From NCBI GenBank assembly GCA_012845835.1, contig JABAKD010000023.1:9057840-9121839 (forward strand): a DNA stretch of 64,000 nucleotides. Reading direction: 5' to 3'. How positions within the stretch are numbered: position 1 is the first letter of the stretch; every line of letters begins with the position of its first letter. The stretch comes from Undaria pinnatifida. Its lineage: Eukaryota > Sar > Phaeophyceae > Laminariales > Alariaceae. The position numbers and the translations under genes were made by a program. This document shows, piece by piece, positions 18,805 to 30,111 of the stretch. The notes beneath the pieces were generated by a model that worked only from the letters and a program-made list of their open reading frames with translations, was not told where the DNA came from and made no database searches.

Positions 18805-19560
18805 TTGGTCATATGTACCTTGGTCTGTTGGTTGGTCCATGGTCCCTTGTACTTTTCCCAGGATGTCGTGCTCTCTGGTTTTTTTACTGGCATTGTTTGC
18901 AGTTTTTACGTGTAGTGCGCGCGAAAAAGGAGAAAGACTGCAACCCACACGTCCGCAATTGACCCTGTGTCCGTAGCGAGAGACCCCCGGGTTGACCGAT
19001 GAGTGAGCTAGCTATCTATACAGTCTCCGGCACCGGCAAGCAGCCTAGCTGAGCCGCCTCCGGCAGCCAGCCTACAACTGGGGCGGTGGATCTGTCTGCG
19101 GGGGCTGCGATCCGCGAGGATCCGGGGCTGGTGATTGGTGCTGCGCTGCTAATGCTGCCGCTGCTGCTTCGCCGACGACTGTCCTTGCCATTTTACGTGT
19201 GGCCACTTATCATACTGGTATGATAATTCTTTTCGGTCATTCAGTGTCTACACAAGTCGTAAATGGGTTCTTACACAGCCATGCATGTGTCGTCTTCATT
19301 GTTGCACTCTGCAATGCAGCAAGTGTGTGTGCCCTGCATGGCTTGTTTTAGTGGACTTGAATGGACGACAATATACCTGAAAAATGTCTACGACTCCATC
19401 CGACACGGTATTCGCGTAGTGATACTTTGTGCCTAGTAATACGAGAGAAGTTACCACCTGGTACGAACTTTCTGGACGTGTTATGATAACATATATACGA
19501 TATTGGAGTATCACCCTTGGACGAGAGAGGCTTTCGTGCAGGAAGCGGCAAGTTTTGTAT
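18805..19560. other. Unassigned stretch
   Basis: No gene is recognised. The GC-rich part at 19020-19190 (CCGGCACCGGCAAGCAGCC and GCTGCTAATGCTGCCGCTGC) has no convincing ORF. Confidence 0.5.
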
Positions 19561-19564
19561 TATT

Positions 19565-19885
19565 TTCGGACCCGCGGGTCCGGCCCGCGGGGCCCCGGCA
19601 CGACAATAAGGGCCCTCCGGAAGGCGGCTGTATGTTTGAAAAAGGCGGATCTGCAGGAAAGATCCGCGGGTTCGACCCGCGGGTCAGCCAGAGACAACCC
19701 GCGCGGGTCATGGTGGCTTGACCCGCGAGTCACCCGTATCTCGCGGGTCATGGCCCGCCGACTCGGCCCGTGAGATACAATAAAACCTCTTGACCCGAAC
19801 CGACCCGACCCGACCCGACCCGACCCGCGATATTTTGAAAACCCCTGACCCGACCCGGGGGTCGGGTCATGACCCGCGAAATCCC
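19565..19885. repeat. GGGTC-containing minisatellite, locus 2
   Basis: It contains GACCCGACCCGACCCGACCC and the same spacer as locus 1 (CGCGATATTTTGAAAACCCC), plus a more diverged GC-rich left part with CCCGCGGGTC iterations. Confidence 0.75.
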
Positions 19886-19889
19886 CTGG

Positions 19890-20837
19890 AAATTTCTGAG
19901 CTCGTAAACATGAGGCAACTCAATATCTCTCCCGAAGCAAGGCTTCGAAGAGCATTCGTTCGTGCAACCCGACCAACATTTCCGTGCGCTAGTCCTAAAA
20001 AAAAAAACACCATTGTACTCATAAGGTCATCATACTAACCGAATAGTTCCACGCTTACGGGAGAGCTCGCAGTCGGCGAGAAGAGAGAAAAAAAAAAAAT
20101 GGGGCCCAAACCTTGCAACCCCTGCCGAAAGATGATGACTCCTTGCCGACAACGCGCCGGGACCGCGTTCTACGATGTAGTAGGGGGGAAGCACGTTTTG
20201 CCTGAAGGCCATTTAAGACTCACGGCTTTCCTACAGGTATACCGAGGAACTTTATGATAGAGATAGTCGTTGAAAAGGAATTTCAGCTCTTCAACACTAT
20301 CCACTACGTAGTAGACCTGTAGGCCATGATCTGGGACCTCTTGTTGGTCAGGTTTTGCCATATTTGATTTTTCTCAAGCTCAGTTGTGTTGAGTGAGGTA
20401 GCTGCAGTTTGACTGATTCTACGATGGCCCCCCCCCAAAAAAAAAACAGCGGTTTTCTTCGACGAGCGTTTTTCATTGTGGCTGTTCGACACGAGGAAGG
20501 ATGATATTTGAAAAATCCAATCTTCTCCACATATCTTCTTGTTTGTAACGAAGACGGTCGAACGATGACGTCGGCGGGGGGCAATGAGGGGCACGGTATT
20601 TGAAAAGATACGGCCGGGAGCTGGCTTCGAAACCGGCCATTTCGTGAAAGAAGTGTTGGGAGGGGCTACCGTAGAACGACCCTAACCGTCAACTGAGGCT
20701 CCAGGCTCAGAAAATAGATAAGCACCCCCTAATCAAGCACGCGTCCGGGGGGAGGGGGGGGGAGGAGAGGGGGTAGCGTTGGGCACCCTATGACAAATGC
20801 TCCTGTACGGAAATCACTTTGGGAGCATTTTTTTTTG
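19890..20837. other. Unassigned stretch
   Basis: No gene or recognised repeat. Homopolymer runs and a G-rich stretch at 20740-20772 are present. Confidence 0.5.
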
Positions 20838-21124
20838 CAGTGGAGCCTCGGGGTCACTCGAGTGCGAGTGATCCTCACCCTCCCCCCCATTATTTCGCGG
20901 CCTTCAGCTTCGTGATGTTTTTAGGTTTGACGATTTGAATCCGAAATGGAATAATGGTAAAAGCTAATCTACACACTGCGCCAAAAAGAATCGCCCCTGA
21001 TTTTTTTTTTCTTCTCTTTCTTGTCAATAAAAGTGAGGTTCGTTACAAGAGTTAGTCGTGCGCACGAATGGTGAAAATCTGGTAGTGAAGATGGGGGTGT
21101 TGCTGCGCCGCCCCTACCGTAGCC
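20838..21124 (+). mobile_element. M3 MITE, diverged copy
   Basis: It shares GGGTCACTCG..GCGAGTGA, CACACTGCGCCAAA, GTGAAAATCTGG/GTGAAAATGGGG and the terminus GCCCCTACCGTAGCC with the complete copy at 18544. The left terminus is not recognisable. Confidence 0.65.
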
Positions 21125-21218
21125 TTACCCCTATCTACGTAGATGCTGTTCTGGATCTGGCCATCATCTTTCGAGCTCGTACCGTCTCGGGAGGTCATGG
21201 CGGAGACCGCGCGCCCGC

Positions 21219-21425
21219 GAAGTACTCACTTTCTTTTCCTTCGTAGAGACGTAGATTTATTCGATTCCACCAGAGCCCCGGATAGCTTCTGAGATCGGAG
21301 GCACGTGCCTCCGATCTATTTCCTAACTTTCCCGAATATAAAACGCTAAGCTTACCATACGAAACCCATCCAAATGATCTCAAATTAACTTAATTACAGG
21401 CATTTCGAGGCCGTATCTTGGCACA
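21219..21425 (+). repeat. D2 dispersed repeat with perfect 26-bp palindrome, copy 2
   Basis: It matches 6545-6755 over about 205 bp. The palindrome at 21292-21317 (half site AGATCGGAGGCAC) is perfect here and has one mismatch in copy 1. Confidence 0.85.
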
Positions 21426-21429
21426 AAAG

Positions 21430-22780
21430 GTCTCGGGAAAGTTGTGAACTTCACAGCTACCGCACCCGACCCGCGTATACAAACATGGTACACGATAGGG
21501 GGGTTACTGTTAACCGTGCGCCCGCGTGTCCTTAAACCATAGACCCTCGGGCCTAGTATGGTCCTACGGACAATGGCCATGCGTGATTGTGAATACGCCC
21601 CCACCCCATCTCACAAATGGGCACCCTCCCCTGATCTCTCTGGTGTGTCTCAATTGATTTGTGATATCCTGGAGCCCTATATCGATCCTCCGCGACACAG
21701 GTATTGGCATCGACTGGCCGTTTTGATGCGACCCCGGCATAGATAGAGAAAACTCGACAAAAAAAAATACGAGTGAACGGAACAACAACGGCAAGAGCAA
21801 GGCGACACCAACTAATTGCACACACATGCATCTACATCTCTATCTGGTGCCTGGCGTTGTGATGTTAATTTTCGTGCATTTTGTAATACTTGTACACCAG
21901 TTTCGTTTTGTCTCATATCGTCTTTTTTTTTTCTTTGCGCTTTTTCTTTCTCCTTCGCACGCCCTCCCTTGACGTAGCTCAGGTTCGGGGTGACTAAGCA
22001 GGCTCTCCTTCCATTCCTTGCGGAGAACACGGTCCAGCTTTTGATTTTCTCCTACACAAAAGGGTGTGTACCTCGTACGTGCTACCGGATACATTGTTGA
22101 AAACCAAAAAGAACTGCACTCACTCCCACAGTTCAACTCAGCCCAGCTAATATATATATATATATAGCTCAGCAGCGCAGCGCAGTACCGCGCGTTGCCG
22201 TGCGTTGCCGTGCGTTGCCCTGCGGTGCGGTGCCGTGCCGTGCCGCGCTGTATGATGCTAAAAACCAGGTACCAGATACCCACCGGTATGTATGTCCAGG
22301 TATGTATGTATGTAGTATGTGTGTACTCTTTTTTTCGCTTTCTTCAGTTGAACAACTAACTGTTGTTGTTGATTGTCCTCTGATGTGTGTGTGTGTTTTT
22401 TTTTAATTTTACAGCCTGCCGTAGTGCCGATCAGACGACATCGTCAACAAGCGCACAGCACAGCACAGGGCAATCAGCTCTGCATAACAAGCGCCTGTTG
22501 GCATGATCAACAATCATGGGCCTCTGCTTTCTGCCCCCTTCACGTACAGTAGTAGTAGTACTGCTACCGGACACCACGTGTTCTTCCTTGCGCGAGCGTT
22601 GCGGCGTGAGCCGCCCGCTGTGGGGACGAGCCCTTGCTATGCTACGAAGTACATTTTAATTTCTAACGGATTTCTGGGGTCTTCAGTCATCAAGATCCAG
22701 GATCCACGCAGTGCGAACAAAAATCAGTAAAAAAAACGGAAACGACAACAAAAACCCTGCCAGATACCAGGTATACGATA
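21430..22780. other. Unassigned stretch with simple repeats
   Basis: No gene is recognised. A short SINE S2 fragment lies near 21955-22005 (minus; AGCAGGCTCT and CTCAGGTTCGGGGT). An AT run lies at 22149-22166 and GTGC/GTTGCC iterations at 22190-22255. The small ORF 21558-21746 has no motif. Confidence 0.45.
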
Positions 22781-22789
22781 TATATATGC

Positions 22790-22882
22790 GATCAGGGTAC
22801 ATCACACACATCTTGCAAAGATGAGTTTCGACAAAATCTTCGATCTCCCAGCTGGAGTGTATTTCCATTTTTTATAATATAC
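22790..22882 (+). repeat. F1 family, solo arm end
   Basis: The core CTTGCAAAGATGAGTTTCGA, CAAAATCTTCGATCTCCCAG and CTGGAGTGTATTTCC is preceded by a decayed GCGATCAGGGTACATCACACA. Confidence 0.85.
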
Positions 22883-24378
22883 CTCGTGCCCAGGATCCAA
22901 CCGACCGAATGTCGTAGAAACAAAACATATATCTGCCTTCTTCTGCCGATTAGTTTTCAAAGCTATTTTGTGATACTCTGTGTAGACTTCTGTCCACTGC
23001 CCACATGTAGTGGCCGCCATCCTCAAGAAGTCGAAAGTTTTTGCCGGGAAAAATCGTCAATAATCCCGAAAAAAATATACGCTGTGGATATACGGTCGTT
23101 TTCGTCGTTTCTCATATGGCTATGTTCGAGATAATAATTTCAATTTTTCTTAATAATTATGTATCTATTTTTCTATTTTCCGATTTAATTATTTGATAAA
23201 AATTGACAAAAGTCAGCTGTGAGTATACTACCATCGATTGAATATGGTTGAAACACAACAAACTTTGCAAGCTGCGTGGTACACCTATCTGTATTATTTC
23301 GCAAATTATACGATACACACAGAGTAGTAGTTAATGTTTTAGTTGCATAAAAATTACAGAAGGAGGTCCTTCGCGCGACGCCGTGTTAATCATCATCCTC
23401 CATGAAAGATATAGTCGAGATGGATACAAGTAGTAGGTCGATTTGCAATTTTGACTTTTTTTTCATATATTATTCCATTTTTCACACACCCGAACATCGA
23501 TCGATCGGTCCCGCGCACGAGAAGGTGTGTTATATACGAGTAGGCATACGTATAAAATACTCGTTTCGTCCAACTGGCGCTGTCACTATATATAATAATA
23601 CCGCAAATTGATTATTTCACCTAGGTCCTACTTGTTGGACTCCCCTGTGCTGCAGCAGCAGCATTTTCTTCACCAATCACACTGCTGCTCTTCTTACTAA
23701 GTCTCCCTGTCTCGCGTGGAGTACTTAGCAGGCACATTCAGTCGCAGTATATATACAGTTTTAACGTGTCTTCTATGGTACTTCTGTACGTACTATATAT
23801 ATTATTATAGTCTACGGCAGCTACTCGTACGTGACGTGCCTTTTATTATTACTTATCGTAGGCTACTCTATACGCACACGCATGGCGCCATATGATATTA
23901 TTTCTTGTTTTCGAGTTATGATCTGCTTTTCCACAACCATGTCAGGTAAAAATGCTTTATCTCGAACAAATCCATGTTTTCGACCAAATCAGTCAAATAT
24001 CTAAGACGACCTCAAGAACATAGTTTCAAAATCGAACAAAAGCAAGCCAAATTTCGAGTTCATAACAAAAAAAAATACCGTAAAACAGATAGATACCCCG
24101 AAAACCGACAAAAATGATAAGAATCTACCACCAGAAACTGCGGATTCAAGAAAATAAAACAAACATTTGAGCATTGGGAATGGGACGCACACGGAACATA
24201 AAAAATACCACAACAAAAACTGGGGGTCCCATCACACCCAAAGATTCCCACCATATTGTTTTCTCTTTTGTCATATATCCCACCACGACGCTTCCGATGC
24301 TATAGCAGCTCTGGCGTGAACTCTTGACGGACAAGCTCTGCTGGTGGTGTTGCCCTGCCCTGCTCTGCCCTTCCCTTA
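22883..24378. other. AT-rich unassigned stretch
   Basis: A degenerate minus-strand F1 trace lies at about 23215-23290 (AGCTGTGAGTATAC..TTTGCAAGCTGCGTGGTA). Otherwise there is nothing recognisable and only short ORFs. Confidence 0.45.
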
Positions 24379-24784
24379 GGACGCGACGTCAATGGCGCGC
24401 GGAGGAGAGTCCTCGTGGACGCGTCCTTTCCGGTCACGGGGCGGGTCGCAGTCTAGCAGCAAGGAGCCGGGAGATATTGTCAACCCGAAATCTGCGGGAG
24501 GAGGAGGACCAGCGGCAGCAGCAGCGGCGGCGGCGGCGGCGGCAGGAGCAGATGCAGAAGCCGCAGCAGCAGCAGGGGCAGCAGCAAGAGGGTCTGCAAC
24601 AGCAGCAGGAGCAGGAGGAGAAGGAAGAGGAGGGGGACGAGGAGGAGGAGGAGGCGGAGGAGGAGATAAAAGCAAGAAGAACAAGCAGCAGCAGCAGCAG
24701 GCTTCTCTGGAATCGCCTGTCGCGGGGACGCCGGTAGAGTGGTCAGCTGTGATGACAGAACAGCAGAGGAGATTCGGCATCAAG
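24379..24784 (+). CDS. Possible internal exon, Ala/Gly/Gln-rich (unknown protein)
   Basis: A pyrimidine tract ending in CCCTTCCCTTAG is followed by an open stretch that closes at AAG|GTGAGA, so it has both an acceptor- and a donor-like end. The frame starting MARGGESSW (24392) has a poly-Ala run and a poly-Gly run and then SLESPVAGTPVEWSAVMTEQ and QRRFGIK. Because GCA/GGA/CAG repeats fill it, all three plus frames and one minus frame are long. The exon call therefore rests only on the splice-like ends and the non-repetitive tail. No domain is recognised. Confidence 0.25.
24500..24705. repeat. GCA/GGC/GGA trinucleotide-rich region
   Basis: Compound trinucleotide repeat (GCAGCA, GGCGGC, GGAGGA, GCAGCA), likely expanded from a coding or CpG-rich sequence. 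Confidence 0.85.
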
Positions 24785-25362
24785 GTGAGACAGAGGCCCT
24801 GCAGCGGGCAAGGCAAGGTCAGAAAAGGCACGCACAGCAGGTGCCTCTGCGGCTCCGCTCCGTGTACGCCTGCCTGCCTGCCTGTATGTGGTCGCCAACC
24901 GGACCAGTTTCGGCTGAGCTTCATACGAGTTGAACGTACGATGAGAGAACTCCACTTGACGTGTACCTGGTATTTTGGGGATGTTTCTTGTTTTCTTGTT
25001 TCGCGATTATTTGGTTGTGTACTGGAAATAGGCACTGTGTGCACAATAGATGGAGAAAACTGTTTCGTTAGAAACATACAAGAGAGCCAGAATTGCTATT
25101 TTGGTAGTCCGTAGCGGAGCATTTTAGGTCACCGGTGCAGCTCCGCGTACTGCTCTGCCTGGTAAATTTTTCACCCACAGAAGAATGACTTTTTTATTTT
25201 TTTCCCCCCCCGGCGGGAGAACTTGTACGTGCATGATATCGTATACCAAATGTGCAGCAAACGTGAGAGATCTTATAAAACCAGATACAGCAGTATGTAT
25301 CAAATGGTATCATTGGGCCAAACCCTCCTGTTTTTGCTCATTATTCTGTGTTATTAGCTGTT
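24785..25362. other. Unassigned stretch
   Basis: No recognisable gene. If the exon at 24379-24784 is real, this would start as intron. Confidence 0.4.
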
Positions 25363-25470
25363 GGTGGTCGTGGTGATGGTGGTGGTGATGTTTTTTTCAC
25401 ATTAACTCGCCTAATCAAGTCCGCGGCCACAGGACAGGCTCCAGATATTCTGGAGCTGAGGAATACCCCA
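25355..25470 (+). repeat. D3 microsatellite-linked repeat, copy 1
   Basis: A GGTGGT tract is followed by TTCACATTAACTCGCCTAAT, CAAGTCCGCGG and CACAGGACAGGCTCC. The same order (trinucleotide tract, then this ~60 bp) recurs at 31660-31770 (minus), 51190-51265 (minus) and 62655-62785. Confidence 0.75.
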
Positions 25471-25609
25471 GGGAAAAAACACAAACCAAATTGAAAAGGT
25501 GGTACACGCATAGACTATATCACAGCTGACACAATGCATGCCTCCGGCCAGAAACATATGAAAAGTGAAATCGGATTATCTACTAGGTCCCAAGGTACCT
25601 GGAAATTTA

Positions 25610-25795
25610 TCTTCGCGCCTTTTCTTTCTCGTTCTCCCTCCCTGTATCACCTGTAACTCAGATGCAGGGGTCACTGCCTCTTCTCCCCCACTCCCCACTC
25701 ACTGCAGCAGTGCGTGCCTTCATGTTAATCGCGAGAAGACTACGATTTCAGCTCTTCTTTCTTCCCTCGTCGACTCCCGTCGAATTGCAGTGGAT
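25610..25795 (-). mobile_element. S2 SINE, body fragment
   Basis: On the minus strand: ATTCGACGGGAGTCGACGAG, TCTCGCGATTAACATGAAGG and ACCCCTGCATCTGAGTTACA. It lacks the tRNA-like head. Confidence 0.75.
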
Positions 25796-25799
25796 CATA

Positions 25800-26735
25800 T
25801 GATTTTAGAGCTACCCACAGCTCTACCGTACATCACAGCAGCAGTACAAGCCTCGCAACTGGTTGTTGTTGTTGTTGTTGGTATGTGCGAGTAATGCTGT
25901 GACTGTGCCTGGCACGACAGGGAATTGGTATGCCTAGCCTGCGAGTATGAATCGCAGTATACAGGTACAAGGGAACTGATACATTTTATTTTTCTAGGCT
26001 TTGTTTTAGTATCCGGCACGGGGGCGTCGATGACGTTGTTGGCACAACTGCTCTCGGCCAAAACAGCCATGCGCATGTGGTAGACCATACATGAGGCAAT
26101 GCTCCCACTCCTACAAGCACTAGGGTTCGAAACCCAATGTGGTTGCTCGGATGTTGGTTGGATGACGTCAACTGCTGCTTTGCTATTTGCTGGCTGTCAC
26201 TTGTTCTTTGTTTTTCATTTTCGTCGTTCCGTCCTGTTTTTTTCCTGGCTCCCTATTTTTTCCGGTTTTTTTTTTCTTTTTCTTTTCTTTCTCTTCTTTT
26301 TAACTGCAGATGGATGGTCTGGTGTGCTGGCTTTAGTGGCTTGCATAATTTTGTTTTTCGCCCGCCTGCTGCTACTAGCACAGCAGTAGATGCGATTGAC
26401 ATTGCATGGCCAGATCACCTTGTTGTATATCTCGCAGTTTGTGACCACAGAGCTCGTCTCTCTGTCAAGCATCAGCACGGACACTTTTGATAGTTGTGCT
26501 GTATGTAGATGGGTGAAAACATCAGTTAATGTAAGTTATCACACATATACGATCAAAGCACGTTTGAGAAGGGTTTTATGTGTCACATGATACACACAAA
26601 ATCAATATCAGGGCGAGGGCGAGACCCGGTGAGTTTTCAGCAGCTATGTATGATTGCTGGAGCTTTTTGTAGGGGTATGACAGGAGTTCCTTTGCTGCCG
26701 ACGAGCTGGTAAGTACTGGTGTTTCGAGAAAGATT
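25800..26735. other. Unassigned stretch with a possible tRNA-like block
   Basis: At 26070-26150, TGGTAGACCAT (A-box-like) and GGGTTCGAAACCC (perfect B box) are about 50 bp apart on the plus strand. The arms do not fold as a tRNA, so at most this is a tRNA-derived repeat head. A D5-type block (GTTTGTGACCACAGAGCTCG) is at 26438-26470. Nothing else is recognised. Confidence 0.35.
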
Positions 26736-26737
26736 CT

Positions 26738-26870
26738 TCTTCAGGTTAACACCAAGTGTGCGTTCTGCAGATAGACAAAACTGGTACACAAACGAAAGTG
26801 TATGGAGCTTGAGCTTTTTTTACCCGGATCTTCAGGAGGATAAAAAAAAAAAAAAAAAAAAAACTCCTGA
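26738..26870 (+). mobile_element. N2 A-tailed repeat, copy 1
   Basis: GGTTAACACCAAG, GTACACAAACGAAAG, TGTATGGAGCTTGAGCTTTT and CCCGGATCTTCAGGAGGAT are followed by a 21-base A run. It matches 46875-46985. The 3' layout (GAGCTTGAGCTTT..GGAGGATAAAA) is parallel to N1, so N2 is probably a related retroposon. Confidence 0.7.
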
Positions 26871-28049
26871 AATTCCAAGTACTCTTATAGCCTAAACGTA
26901 TATACGAAGCAATTCGCCCACGAAATGGAGGCCAAAGAAGAATCGCACTCTAATATCAAGTAGTTTACCGATCAAAACATTGGGTTTCGAAGGTTCTGGT
27001 AGGTTTTGACGTATAAAATCAATGTAACAAAATTGGAAAATGTGCGCGTTTCACAAACACGAGATACCAGAGTACAAGTATCATACGTATGCAGTATGAT
27101 CTCCCTCTTCCGTCTTGATCTTTATGTTACGCGAGGCCTCGTCGTTGGTAGGTACAGACGTACATATAGCGTTGTCGTCATCGCCGTCGTCATCGTCATC
27201 GCTGTATATCTCGTCATTATTTTTGTTCACCGCCGAGCCTCGTCCCGGGGCCCTCTCGTCCCCCCCCCCCCCCCGACCCGCTCCCCCCTTCGGGTACGCA
27301 GTGACCCCCCCTCCCTTGTGCTACTCAGTACTATGTGGTGACAAATGTAGTCACTCTTTCCTCTATTATCCTGTGGGAGAATATGTCAGGTAAGTTCAAC
27401 AATTTGTCACTGAAGACAGCTGTCACGACTCTTGGGCCCGCCCCCCCTTCCTCCCGTGCAAAATAGGGTGTGCGTGATGTTTGTCTCCTGCACGCAAGGG
27501 CCACCTGTTGCCTCGCAAGACCCACTTGTTACCCAGTAGTACCAAAGCTTTGATAAGGAACCGAGATATTGGTTTTTGGCTGTAGTACTTTTTTTTTCAC
27601 GTTTGAGAAAGCGTTTTTTCACACAATTTTTCGCATGCTGAACCGCTGCCGACTTTCTCACGTCCTTAGAAATGTTAGCCTAAGTTTCTTGTTGGGCTCT
27701 ATTGGGAGGGCGAGAAGCGACTACGAGTAGGTGCCCTTGGAAAACGCTCGCAAGAAGCAATAAGCAGCACCAGCACCCTCAGAGAGCACCCACAGAAGAA
27801 GCAGTACTCTTACTAAGTACGAGAACGTATCAACAATCAACACAGACAGCAGTAGTGGTTTTGCTGCTGCATGTAGGTGGATGGAAATATCTAAGAAATA
27901 TCAGTGTATTGTGAAGAACTCGCACACGCACCCTCACCTCTTCGAAATATCCAACAGAAGCGAGCAGCAGTGTCGTACGATTACTACGCACTCCGTATTA
28001 TACTAATACTACGTACACCAGCAGGAATACAGGTCACGAAACGATAAGC
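26871..28049. other. Unassigned stretch
   Basis: No gene. A GTCATC-type tract lies at 27170-27215 and C runs at 27265-27290. Confidence 0.45.
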
Positions 28050-28054
28050 CAACT

Positions 28055-28210
28055 TCAGTTTTTTTTTTTTTTTCTTATCCTCCGGCGGATGGGACAAAAT
28101 AAAGCTCAAGCTCACCACACTTCCACGTATTTTCATACGCGCCGTGTGTCGATTCAACTCAGTTGCTTTCGCCACTCAACGCGAGCTGGCGCACCCTTCG
28201 GATCCCAGCT
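28055..28210 (-). mobile_element. N1 retroposon
   Basis: Minus strand: GGGATCCGAAGGGTGCGCCA, ..GAGTTGAATCGACACACGGC, TATGAAAATACGTGG, GTGGTGAGCTTGAGCTTTAT, CCATCCGCCGGAGGATAAG and a poly-A tail. 5' truncated relative to the copy at 57500. Confidence 0.8.
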
Positions 28211-28869
28211 TCAGTACACACCCGGCTCCAAACGTTTCGGAATTTCTCGTGAAACTCGGACTCAGCCTGATCGATTGCCTCATTATTAATCGTTTTTTTC
28301 GTACCCGGTTTGGTTTAGAACATGTTACATCCGCAAATGTGTTTCCACCCCTGTGGCACTGGTGGTAGCACAGGAAGGAGTGTATGGACGGGTCTTTCTG
28401 ACCGTCGTCGCCCATAGGAAGGAAGGAGTCACATAGTACCTTTGCATCTTAGAATACTTGGCATGAGAACAGCGCATGGCCACTGCAGTGTGTGTACCCG
28501 ACACCTCGATACCCGATAGTAGCGTGTGTACCCGATGGTAGGTTGGTGGCACCACCACCGTTTTGTTGGTTCGTGGTTTTTTTTTTTTTTTTTTGCGCGT
28601 TTCGTCGATTTCGTTGTATCTATACCTAGTACTACAACTGGCGCTTCTTTATTTCCAGTTTCTGTCCGTGTTCTGTAGACTAATCATGATGTGAACGAAC
28701 GAGCTCGCCTCGTTTTCGTCAGCAAGACCCTCAGACTGTCATGGGCATGATGGGTGGAAATAGCAGTTAATTGTGAAGAACACTCACGACGATTGACGGA
28801 ACCTTAACTACTGCTGTATCAAGATGTGTGTTGTTCTTAGAAACTCCGCCCTCCTCTCACCGGTTATAC
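28211..28869. other. Unassigned stretch
   Basis: No gene. A poly-T run lies at 28579-28594. Confidence 0.45.
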
Positions 28870-29113
28870 GACTTACAGGATACACTTGATAAACTGATGC
28901 ATTTCAGATTTTGTCCCCCTCAAAAACGGGTTTTATGGTTTCCGCGCACAGACTGACTAACATCACCCTGTCGACCCTGATAGCTACACTGTTGAAGTTC
29001 CAAGGGGAGTCGCCGACCTATATCCTTAATGAGGACACACAACCCGTAATACGCGCGATCGCAGCATCACACACAAATTGCAAAGATGAGTTTCGACAAA
29101 ATCTTCGGCCTCA

Positions 29114-30111
29114 GGCCGTTTCTTATAGCATTGGATTCTCATCTTCGATTCCGCCAGAATCCGATTCGGCAAAATTCGGGCGGAGAAGAAAGCCCGACCT
29201 TTCTTATAGCGAACGGATTTTGTCAGACGGATTTCAGCAGGACTGTCATTTTTTTTTGAAAACAGCGCGCGCAAAACCCAACACCACACAGCAGCAGCAG
29301 CAGCACACAGCAGACCGATACAGACATACAGACGCAGCGCAGAGGCAGCAGACCACACGCAGCAGACCACACAGACGTTGCAAACATGCCGGACCAAGAG
29401 GCACCAGAGTCGCTGTTGCTAAGCTACAACAGCCTGGCGGAAGCAGCTATAGAGCATTTTGCAGAGTGCTGTGTTGGAGGCATGACACAGAAGCAGATAC
29501 TCATGCAGCTCCTCCAGCTCCTGCCACCAACCCGACTTTGTGTAGTCTTTGCGAGGGTGCACACGCCGCCTCTTGACAGCCCTTGACATCTCATCGTCCT
29601 CTGTGTCGGGCTCTAGCTCGTCTTCGTAGTCTTGTAAGATGAGGTCCCAGGTGGCGACACTACGCTGCTGCTGCAGATGGAAGGCAGCTAGCGTGGTGGC
29701 AAAGACAGCAGAAACGTCGACACCAGCTTTTTCTCTCGCTGTCGCGGCCATTTGATGGTGCACCACGCGTCCCGAGGGCAAGCCAAGTTCGTAGGCTAGC
29801 CCACGGGCGACGCCCAGCAGCCCTAACAGCGCCGGCACTGCAGCACGCATGTGGGGTAGCCCGATGTGTGTGTGTGTGTGCGCGCGCGCGCGGCGCAACC
29901 AGAGAGTTTCAAATAATCCGAGACAGAAATCCGGGTTGGGCAGCGTCTCGGATTTTGGTCAGGAATCCGAGTGGCCGCAACTCGAAAAGCTGAAATCGGA
30001 TTTTTCCGAATTGGATTGTGCCAAAATCCGTGTCTATAAGAAGGCGGAAATGGGCTCAAATCGGATTCTGGCGGAATCGAAGATGAGAATCCAATGCTAT
30101 AAGAAACGGCC
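29114..30111 (-). mobile_element. Harbinger-like DNA transposon, 998 bp, non-autonomous
   Basis: The ends are perfect 53-bp inverted repeats starting GGCCGTTTCTTATAGCATTG. The insertion is flanked by TCA on both sides (29111-29113 and 30112-30114) inside an F1 repeat, whose uninterrupted form is known from other copies. Subterminally, TTCTTATAG and ACGGATTTTG recur on both sides in inverted orientation. A 3-bp duplication of form TNA with GG-starting termini fits PIF/Harbinger. The internal ORF (minus) has a Harbinger-like N-terminal sequence and no catalytic domain, so the copy must have moved using proteins made elsewhere. The perfect termini suggest recent insertion. Confidence 0.75.
29419..29898 (-). 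CDS. Truncated Harbinger-type transposase N-terminus, 159 codons
   Basis: The frame lies wholly inside the 998-bp transposon. The likely start is the Met at about 29751 (MAATAREKAGVDVSAVF); the upstream part reads through a GTGTGT tract and is doubtful. Downstream come an acidic stretch (DYEDELEPDTEDDEMS), a basic stretch (KRRRVHP) and RKDYTKSGWWQELEEL. That basic patch plus YxxSxWW resembles the segment that precedes the fold of PIF/Harbinger transposases. The frame then ends in unrelated sequence (..SCFRQAVVA) with no DDE catalytic region, consistent with an internal deletion. An overlapping plus-strand ORF (29386-29586) is judged a shadow. The family assignment is inferred from context more than from the short match. 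Confidence 0.45.
   Translation of the reverse strand: MRRARAHTHTHIGLPHMRAAVPALLGLLGVARGLAYELGLPSGRVVHHQMAATAREKAGVDVSAVFATTLAAFHLQQQRSVATWDLILQDYEDELEPDTEDDEMSRAVKRRRVHPRKDYTKSGWWQELEELHEYLLLCHASNTALCKMLYSCFRQAVVA

Noticed and set aside
24376-25077. 233-codon minus-strand open frame rich in Pro and Ala
   Set aside because: It is the complement of the trinucleotide-rich region. Non-repetitive parts show no motif, and the plus strand has the better splice-like ends.
26070-26150. tRNA gene suggested by GGGTTCGAAACCC
   Set aside because: The B box is good, but acceptor and anticodon stems cannot be folded. At most a tRNA-derived repeat head.
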